From NCBI RefSeq assembly GCF_017309955.1, contig NZ_CP021248.1:806001-870000 (forward strand): DNA of 64,000 nucleotides. The letters are read 5' to 3'. The stretch comes from Novosphingobium sp. KA1 (GTDB lineage Bacteria > Pseudomonadota > Alphaproteobacteria > Sphingomonadales > Sphingomonadaceae). This document shows, in pieces, positions 58,264 through 64,000 of the stretch. The position numbers were made by a program, and so were the translations under genes. The notes under the pieces were generated by a model. It saw only the letters and a program-made list of their open reading frames with translations, searched no databases and was not told where the DNA came from. Positions within the stretch are counted from its first letter, which is position 1, and the number at the start of each line of letters is the position of its first letter.

Positions 58264-60078
58264 ATGCGTTCACTTTACACTCTTGCGAGCTTGTGTCTGG
58301 GCATCGCGCTTACCGGCAACTCTACAGCCGCAGCCCAGGAACAAGTCGCCGACGCGGCGCTTGTGCCGGAGCGATATTCGAAATGCGGCAAGGTGGCGCT
58401 CGCAGGTGAGCCCGGTACGCTTCAGTTGAACAAATGTTTTAACCCATCGGTGGGCGGATATTACGGCAGGCTCTATCTCGCGGCTCTGCCTCCTGAGTTC
58501 GAGGTGCTGACCGATGAGAAATTTCGTGAAAGCGCGGAAGGGCGAGCTTTTTGGGCCAGCGTCAGATCGCTGTTCGTCAAAAAGCAAAAGTCAGGTTCGG
58601 TCATCGCGACTTTTCAGGTGCATCAACCGGGCGAACAAGCGGTTACTATCGCTATCCTCGAACTCGCAAAGTTCAATTATGACGACGGCAAATCGTTCAA
58701 GATCAGCAAGTCGGGTTCCTACCTCAACGCATATGTCGGCCCGATCTTCTATGCGGACGCGAACACAACGGTGACCGCGTCGATCGAGTACAAGTACGAC
58801 AAGAAGGTCAAGACGGACATCACGCCGTACATCACCGGGGCGATGAGCGCTCTCAGCGGTATCGGCTTTCTCGGCAAGAAGGTCGTCATACCTAGTGATG
58901 CAGCGGCGAAAGTGATGTCGTATGAAAAAGCCCTGGCCGAGCACTTCAATAGCGAGAGTACGCTCGTTTCGAACTTTTCGCTGTCGTTCGACAGCGCCGG
59001 AGGGACCAATGCCTTCAACCGCTCGCTCGATTTCAACAGGACGATCCCGAGCAAAGGTTACCTTTTTGCTGGTGTCGACCGTATTCCAAGCGTCCTCGTC
59101 GATCCGCCTGCAGCCGGGAAGCCGTTGCAATTCACAGATGGCGGATATGGCATAGGTGCAACCTCCTTCGTGCTGGAAAGGAAGGTCCAAGGTAAGCCGC
59201 TGCGGGACTATTTCATCGGTCCGATGGGCGAAGATTTTCAGAAGCTTTATCAGCAGGAGAACGCTGCGGACTTCATTGCGGCAACCGCACACCTTCGTTC
59301 GGTGGTCGACTCCGCGGACCTCGCCTTGGTCAATGCCGACAAGGTGGCGGCACTGTGGGCTATGATCGCCACCAACAAGCTGATGAAAAATCCGGACGTG
59401 AGGGCGAACTATGTGCTTCAAGCTGATGAGAAGTACATGCAGCAACTCGGTCTCGAATTGCCCGATATCTTCCATGAGTGGACGGCGTCGGACAAGGCCC
59501 TCCTTGCCGCAGGCGCGGCCGGCATGGCTTCGGCGCAGGCTTCTGTGGCAAACGCCAAGTCCGCTTACGCCCAGGCAGAGCATGCGGCGCTGCGCTACGC
59601 AATCGTGCCACTGGGCGCAGATCTAGAGCCGGCGATAGAATCCGACCAATGGTCCTATCGCGGCGAAAAGGTGCAAGCTGGCGGGGTTTTCTACGGGAGG
59701 ATTGCAAATCTTGCGGGGAACGCAAAGGACAATACCTATGACGGCCAGGTTTCTTGGTCCGGCGGTATTCCCATCATGCAGGGCGTGGGACGATACACTT
59801 TCGCTAGCGGTCCGATCGCGAGCTACATCGGCGATTTCCAGGGCAACTATTTCCACGGATTCGGCCGGATGACTTGGCAGAACGGCGAATATTTCCTCGG
59901 CACCTTCGCTAACGACAAGCCCAACGGCTTCGGCGTGCTTTTTACCGCGACCGGGCGCTACTTCATCAATTACCTTGACGGAAAACCCGATGGCGCCTCG
60001 CTTTTTGTAGGCAATGACGGCACGCGCAAGCCAGGTGAATGGATCGCAGGAGCCTTTGTGAGCGTGCCCGGTTCCTAG
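58264..60078 (+). CDS. Exported protein with C-terminal MORN-like repeats
   Basis: 604 residues from ATG 58264 (GGGGGA upstream) with a signal peptide (LYTLASLCLGIALTGNSTAAAQ). The large N-terminal part is not recognised. An Ala-rich helix (LAAGAAGMASAQASVANAKSAYAQAE) leads to about three MORN-like repeats: YDGQVSWSGG, YIGDFQGNYFHGFGRMTWQNGE and YFLGTFANDKPNGFGVLFTATG. Probably a periplasmic or cell-surface protein. It looks like cargo rather than plasmid maintenance. Confidence 0.65.
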   Translation: MRSLYTLASLCLGIALTGNSTAAAQEQVADAALVPERYSKCGKVALAGEPGTLQLNKCFNPSVGGYYGRLYLAALPPEFEVLTDEKFRESAEGRAFWASVRSLFVKKQKSGSVIATFQVHQPGEQAVTIAILELAKFNYDDGKSFKISKSGSYLNAYVGPIFYADANTTVTASIEYKYDKKVKTDITPYITGAMSALSGIGFLGKKVVIPSDAAAKVMSYEKALAEHFNSESTLVSNFSLSFDSAGGTNAFNRSLDFNRTIPSKGYLFAGVDRIPSVLVDPPAAGKPLQFTDGGYGIGATSFVLERKVQGKPLRDYFIGPMGEDFQKLYQQENAADFIAATAHLRSVVDSADLALVNADKVAALWAMIATNKLMKNPDVRANYVLQADEKYMQQLGLELPDIFHEWTASDKALLAAGAAGMASAQASVANAKSAYAQAEHAALRYAIVPLGADLEPAIESDQWSYRGEKVQAGGVFYGRIANLAGNAKDNTYDGQVSWSGGIPIMQGVGRYTFASGPIASYIGDFQGNYFHGFGRMTWQNGEYFLGTFANDKPNGFGVLFTATGRYFINYLDGKPDGASLFVGNDGTRKPGEWIAGAFVSVPGS

Positions 60079-60272
60079 AGGTATCGCTTCCTCGGCGCCC
60101 GGTTCGCAAGCAGAAAAGCAGCCTGTCGATAGCGTGAGGACAACCAGTGGATAACTGGCTGTCCTGTCTGGAAGCGAGGCTCGGCCCGTCTTACGAGGCG
60201 GCGCTCTTCGGGCTCTGCAAGCGGCTACGCATGCGTGCTCGATCGTGTTCTGCCTCGATTACGGAGTTCTTC

Positions 60273-60518
60273 ATGACGGGTGCCGAGTTGGCCGAAGCAC
60301 GTAAGGGCCGGGGATTGACCGAAACCGAGCTCGGCAAGGCCATCGGCTATCGGGACCCTGCGCGGGCAGTGCGCCGCCTCGAGGCCTCGGGTGCCGTCAA
60401 TTCGAGGGCGCTCACCATGATCAAGGTCGTCTTCGGGACGGTCGATCAGGATAATGTGCGTGAGCGCGGATCGCGGCGGCGATCGGCGCATCCCGATCAG
60501 CTCTCGTTCGCATTCTGA
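60273..60518 (+). CDS. Small helix-turn-helix protein
   Basis: 81 residues from ATG 60273 with GGAG six bases upstream; a GTG at 60147 would give a longer form. The segment TGAELAEARKGRGLTETELGKAIGYRDPARAVRRLEASG looks like a Cro/C1-type helix-turn-helix adapted to short proteins. A regulator of a neighbouring gene is likely. The 270 bp that follow (60519-60788) hold nothing I can support. Confidence 0.6.
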   Translation: MTGAELAEARKGRGLTETELGKAIGYRDPARAVRRLEASGAVNSRALTMIKVVFGTVDQDNVRERGSRRRSAHPDQLSFAF

Positions 60519-60788
60519 TCAGACCGGAACTTCGCTGGCAAAGGCTTCCAGCAGTTGGGCAAGTGGCACCGGCGGCCAGGTTATTCAGGCCGTCCGGCCA
60601 CTTCCAGGTTGCCTCGTGCACTTCCTGTCCTCGTGCAGGTGCCGGTCTGCGCCCGGGCTGGCGGTCTTACGTTCGTGCCGTCTCTAGTTTTATTCCGCCT
60701 TCCGCGATGATCCCGCCCCCGAAAATGCGGTTGAGCGCATTGCGGCTTGGCTCCGCGTCATCGGCAACCCTGGTTTCGGCAAGGGGAT

Positions 60789-61208
60789 CTATTTTTCCAG
60801 TTGATCGCGCTTGTCGTTGAGAGCTTGCAGCTGCATCCACATTGCCGCAGCCAGGACCACCAGAAGCACTTCGGTCAGCAATAGAAGACCGCCCGCTTCG
60901 TCGAATTGACATTGGGCTTTTGGCGCATGGCAGCTCCAGCACATGGCGGTGTGGGCGATAATCGACAAGGATCGCGGCGCGAGTAGTATCGCCGCTAAAA
61001 TCGTTACGGCAAGGAGGGGAAGTAAGCGCCCCCACTTCATCTGCGAGACGAGTTTTTTCTCCGGAGCTCGGTTCAACTTGTCCGGCTTCACGACGGCGTC
61101 CAAAGCCTTGTTGATCTCGGGCTGCCAAAGGGCGAACACCGCCGCCAGCACCGCCATGACCAGACTCGCACCGGACAGGACATCGGACAGGGGCGCCGCG
61201 AAGCTCAT
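60789..61208 (-). CDS. Small membrane protein, partner of the next gene
   Basis: 139 residues from ATG 61208, overlapping the upstream stop as ATGA. Three hydrophobic segments (LVMAVLAAVFALW, LLPLLAVTILAAILLAP, LLLLTEVLLVVLAAAMW) and a CWSCHAPKAQC Cys cluster between the last two. Function unknown; the overlap implies it works with the 186-residue protein encoded before it. Confidence 0.55.
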   Translation of the reverse strand: MSFAAPLSDVLSGASLVMAVLAAVFALWQPEINKALDAVVKPDKLNRAPEKKLVSQMKWGRLLPLLAVTILAAILLAPRSLSIIAHTAMCWSCHAPKAQCQFDEAGGLLLLTEVLLVVLAAAMWMQLQALNDKRDQLEK

Positions 61209-61765
61209 GGATTTTGCACGATCCAATCGTAGGAGCCATTCGGCACCAAGTAGCCGCCCAGAACCAGCGGGTTGCGGCGGATGGGTTCTTTCGACTGGTT
61301 GGCATTCTCCAGCCTATCGTTGAGCATCTCCACAAGCACCGGATTGAGCCATGTCACCTTCCAGTCGTTCGTGGCCGGATCGTTGACGCATGCGGCAACA
61401 AAGGCCGCTGTTTCATTTCTGACGGCGCTATCCAGCTTTCGGCGGTGTTTCGCGGTCACGGACCGCAGCAGCGACCGAGCCCCCTGAGGCGCGATGTTGA
61501 ATAGCCGTGCGACGCGACCGGCGTCGGGCATCCGCCCGCCCAAAGCGATCTTGATCAGACCCACCAGACGTCGTTCCCGCAAGTCCGTTGCGGTGGTAAT
61601 CGGCGAATCTCCGATCATCATGTCGGCGTATTCCCGCAGTGCCGTCTTGGCATAGGCAGGAAGCACGCCTGCGAGTTGCTGCTCTGTACAGCCAATCGCT
61701 TCGGCCATCGCCGTCACTTCTTCGTCCTCGAGCGTGATGTCAAAGATGACGGGGATGGTCGGCAT
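61205..61765 (-). CDS. Unknown cytosolic protein
   Basis: 186 residues. The helix-rich sequence has a possible helix-turn-helix (RMPDAGRVARLFNIAPQGARSLLRSVTAKHRRKL, in pieces). It starts MPTIPVIFDITLEDEEVTAMAEAIG. Coupled to the following membrane-protein gene. No family recognised. These two are the only minus-strand pair in this part of the plasmid block. Confidence 0.55.
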   Translation of the reverse strand: MPTIPVIFDITLEDEEVTAMAEAIGCTEQQLAGVLPAYAKTALREYADMMIGDSPITTATDLRERRLVGLIKIALGGRMPDAGRVARLFNIAPQGARSLLRSVTAKHRRKLDSAVRNETAAFVAACVNDPATNDWKVTWLNPVLVEMLNDRLENANQSKEPIRRNPLVLGGYLVPNGSYDWIVQNP

Positions 61766-62206
61766 CTATTCTCCTCTCCACCTATCCATCCCGCTTTAGC
61801 TGGCACGGAACGATGTTCACGCGGGGACTAGCAGATTTACCGTGCCTTCGCCATCTCGTCCGCAGCACCGCGATAGCCTGGCGCGATACCTCTTGCCTGT
61901 AGCGCCGGAATTGCAGGGAGGCATTAATGCCTCATCCTCCGGTCCGCCGTGGCACCAACGCGTCCAGCCGGACGGATCCGTTCCAGTGAAGGTGCCGATG
62001 TGCATCGCCCGGCCCACGGGATGGTCGGTAGCGGGCCCAGCTGGCGAGGTCGGTGCTCGCGCCTCCTATGCGCGCGCGCAATTGACTTGGCCTTATTTCG
62101 GGCTCTCCCGGCGGATGAAGAGCTCGATTGCCGTCCAGAGCGCGCGGTATCGCTGGAAAGCGCTCTCCCGCTCGGCTAAAACTCGGGGAGAAAGGACATC
62201 GAGAGT
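61766..62206. other. 440-bp stretch without a supported gene
   Basis: Open frames exist on both strands, for example a 62-66-residue minus-strand frame at 61817-62017. None has a ribosome site or recognisable content. The stretch presumably holds the divergent promoters of the two flanking gene pairs. Confidence 0.5.
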
Positions 62207-62632
62207 ATGGCCGGATTTGACGACTTCGAGGATCGCGATTGGCGCGAGACCCTAGCCGAACTGCGCCTTATGGTTGCCGGCGCAGGGTTTGGCGATTGGG
62301 ATGCCCAGGCGGCTGCAGCGCTCGACGATGACTTCCAATCGTTTGCAAGTCCGCGAAGCCAGCTGACTACCTATGTCCGTTCCTTCGAGAGCTTCCTCAG
62401 GGTCCGCAGCGAATGGAACCTCGAGCGAATGCGTGCGCGCCTCGGGGAAATCCTGCGCGACGAGGAAGGCCGGCCCGTCACCGGCGCCATTGTCGTCGAC
62501 GCTTATGGCGATCGGGCCGACGATATCCTCGATGGACGGATCAGCGATGGTCTACTCGAGGTTGTTACCGCTTTTTCGAACGCGCTGGCCGGCGAGACGG
62601 GCTACTTCAATGGCGAGGAGAATGAAGAATGA
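62207..62632 (+). CDS. Hypothetical acidic protein, coupled to the next gene
   Basis: 141 residues, strongly acidic (MAGFDDFEDRDWRETLAELRLMVAG ... FNGEENEE). Predicted helical, no membrane segment. Its stop overlaps the start of the nuclease-like gene as ATGA, so the two probably act together. No family recognised. Confidence 0.65.
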   Translation: MAGFDDFEDRDWRETLAELRLMVAGAGFGDWDAQAAAALDDDFQSFASPRSQLTTYVRSFESFLRVRSEWNLERMRARLGEILRDEEGRPVTGAIVVDAYGDRADDILDGRISDGLLEVVTAFSNALAGETGYFNGEENEE

Positions 62633-63342
62633 GCCTCCCGCCAGCAAAACCGAAACGTCCGCTCACTCCTGCCGCGGCGTTGAAGCGGCTGAAGGCGGCC
62701 TTTCGTACCGAACTTGGCATAGGGTCCCGGACGGCTGCCGACCTGCTTGCGGGGGCAAGGCTCTACGACAAGGCGTATGAACTGTCGTGTCTCATCGAGA
62801 CGATGCAGCACCTGAAAAGTTGCGGCTCCTCCGTTTCGTTCACGCTGATCGGAGGCTGCAAGCCGAAGTTTCGCGGGAAGGGCGGCGACATTCAGCGCGG
62901 CGTGTGGCCATTCATCGAGATGTACGACGGGAGCACGGTCGTCGCCGAGATTTGGGTGGACATCGAATGCCTGGCGCTCAGCGCCTGGGTCGACGGCAAG
63001 GCTGCCGGCAATCCTCCTTTTGGGCGGGCTCACGAACTCGACGTCATCGTCGTCGAACCCGGCGCAAGCGGCAAGCCTGAGCCTGGCGCGCTCAAGGTCG
63101 GCATTGAAGCCAAGCACCGTCCGTTCAACAAGGCGCTCCTCAAGGAATTGCTCGGAGTTCGCAGGGAGACGGCATTCAAGTCCGATGATGGGCCCAACCC
63201 CTTTGCCTGGTGGCAACCCGGCCGGGAACTACCGGCCGAACCGCCATCGGGGATCGTGCTGTTTTGCTCCGATGTAGGCGCTCTCAATTATGTGGATCCC
63301 GCCGAATTCTGGGGGCTTGAAATGATCCATCATGTCTTCTGA
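62629..63342 (+). CDS. PD-(D/E)XK-like protein of unknown role
   Basis: 237 residues. The segment with Glu136-Leu-Asp138 (HELDVIVVEPG), then Glu160-Ala-Lys162 (VGIEAKHRPFNKALLKELLGV), has the D-x(n)-E-x-K arrangement of restriction-type nuclease cores. The N-terminal half contains VWPFIEMYDGSTVVAEIWVDIECLALSAW, a likely beta-sheet. It may be an active nuclease or a degenerate fold. Translationally coupled to the acidic protein before it. Confidence 0.6.
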   Translation: MSLPPAKPKRPLTPAAALKRLKAAFRTELGIGSRTAADLLAGARLYDKAYELSCLIETMQHLKSCGSSVSFTLIGGCKPKFRGKGGDIQRGVWPFIEMYDGSTVVAEIWVDIECLALSAWVDGKAAGNPPFGRAHELDVIVVEPGASGKPEPGALKVGIEAKHRPFNKALLKELLGVRRETAFKSDDGPNPFAWWQPGRELPAEPPSGIVLFCSDVGALNYVDPAEFWGLEMIHHVF

Positions 63343-63398
63343 ACGCCCGGACCAGCACGCCTGGCGATCGCACCTTCGCCAGGATGTGATGGTCGTGC

Positions 63399-63432
63399 CC
63401 CAATCCTCGTCGCATCTGAAATGAGGATTGGG
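63399..63432. terminator. Terminator-like 10-bp inverted repeat between convergent genes
   Basis: CCCAATCCTC (63399-63408) and GAGGATTGGG (63423-63432) with a 14-nt loop, exactly between two convergent genes. A weaker 7-bp hairpin precedes it (63361-63382). No U-run, so efficiency is uncertain. Confidence 0.5.
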
Positions 63433-63452
63433 CCTGTATTGGTTCCGGGGTA

Positions 63453-63968
63453 TCAGCCCTTTGGCGCGATGATGACCCGGACCTTGAGATTGCCGCCATG
63501 CGTCTCGAGGTCGCGCTCGATCCCGGCGGGATTTCCAATGCGCCCTTCGGGATCGTAGACAAAGCAGACCAGCGTCTTGCAATCCGGATGCAAGTCGTAG
63601 CGCGCCCGGTCGATGATCAGCTGAGCTCCCAGCTCCTTTGTCTTCATCGACGGGCGGGTCTTCTTGACCTCGATAACGATCTGCTCGGCCTTTAGCAGAA
63701 AATCGACGCGCGAGCATCCTCCGGCGTAGCTCGGCGTCCATTCTTCTGCCCGGATATCGTCGAAATGCAGGCGCAGAAACGCGTGCAAGAGATCCTGCAC
63801 ATCGTATTCGTCGTTGATTTCGAGGCTGTCTCGATCGCTGTGACGCTGCTGCAACTGGCGTGCCGCACGGTGAAAGCGCAGGCACAGCTTCTCGATGAGA
63901 TCGAGGTGATCGGGTTTGTTCTCTGCTGCTTTGGCTGGCAGCCCGAACTCTTCAATCTCCAGAACCAT
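63453..63968 (-). CDS. DpnII/MboI-like restriction-endonuclease-fold protein, possibly extending past the window
   Basis: 171 residues from ATG 63968; the frame stays open to the window edge, so the true start could lie outside. Asp89 in GGCSRVDFLL and Glu100-Val-Lys102 in QIVIEVKKTRPSM form a PD-(D/E)XK core. EYDVQDLLHAFLRLHFDDIRAEEWTPSYAGG and LIIDRARYDLHPDCKTLVCFVYDPEGRI match the pattern I associate with small DpnII/MboI-like nuclease-fold proteins found near mobile DNA. No methyltransferase is seen beside it. Confidence 0.65.
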   Translation of the reverse strand: MVLEIEEFGLPAKAAENKPDHLDLIEKLCLRFHRAARQLQQRHSDRDSLEINDEYDVQDLLHAFLRLHFDDIRAEEWTPSYAGGCSRVDFLLKAEQIVIEVKKTRPSMKTKELGAQLIIDRARYDLHPDCKTLVCFVYDPEGRIGNPAGIERDLETHGGNLKVRVIIAPKG

Positions 63969-64000
63969 GGATTCGAGTACAGCAGCCGCGTTCGTTAGGC

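Noticed and set aside
1..64000. CRISPR array, tRNA or rRNA genes, relaxase and coupling protein
   Set aside because: Looked for but not found. The short tandem repeats are too short and lack spacers, and no relaxase or TraD-like motif was seen on either strand.

Overview
The window reads as mobile accessory DNA from a sphingomonad-like alphaproteobacterium. The evidence is high GC, alphaproteobacterial LexA boxes (GAAC-N7-GAAC / GTTC-N7-GTTC), a plasmid-style gene complement, and a lasso-peptide locus of the isopeptidase/TonB-receptor type known from sphingomonads and caulobacters. A nearly complete F-type conjugation operon points to a conjugative plasmid or integrative conjugative element. 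No replication initiator, relaxase (TraI), coupling protein (TraD), rRNA, tRNA or CRISPR array is visible, so the replicon type cannot be decided here.

1-10.3 kb is a DNA-damage and mutagenesis block. It holds an SRAP/YedK-like gene on the minus strand that apparently starts at ATC, an unknown membrane protein, imuA-imuB behind a LexA box, two small membrane proteins, a candidate small RNA on the minus strand, and dinB-dnaE2 behind a second LexA box. The 3' end of dnaE2 carries an in-frame palindromic insertion. 10.3-14.7 kb holds a minus-strand arsenic operon (arsH, acr3 and a broken arsN-like acetyltransferase) interrupted by an IS3-family element with a GGGAAAC frameshift site, followed by an orphan gene that probably lost its 5' end.

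14.7-37.5 kb is the tra operon, transcribed on the minus strand. The transcription order is small periplasmic protein, dsbC-like, traA, traL, traE, traK, traB, traV, traC, two small membrane proteins, traW, traU, two traN-like genes, trbC, an S26 peptidase, traF, a thioredoxin-like gene, traH, traG. Most neighbours overlap by ATGA, indicating translational coupling. A DUF4143-type ATPase gene sits between traH and the thioredoxin-like gene in the opposite orientation.

38.3-48.8 kb is the most interesting part: a complete lasso-peptide locus. It has an XRE and a GntR regulator, two paralogous 44-residue precursors (22-residue leader plus 22-residue core each) separated by a perfect 11-bp hairpin, a fused RRE/protease B protein, and an asparagine-synthetase-like cyclase. 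Facing these are an AtxE-like isopeptidase, a TonB receptor with an N-terminal signalling domain, a FecR anti-sigma factor and an ECF sigma factor. The inferred circuit is production of two lasso peptides, uptake or sensing through the receptor, linearisation by the isopeptidase, and receptor-FecR-sigma feedback.

49-64 kb is a plasmid-type block: a MarR regulator coupled to an 84-residue protein, a CHC2/Toprim primase-like protein, a ParB-nuclease-like protein, an M20/M28-like metallopeptidase, a DUF932-type protein, several unknowns, and two PD-(D/E)XK-like proteins at the end. Its intergenic DNA contains short tandem repeats, three of them with a 12-bp period. Most genes run on the plus strand.
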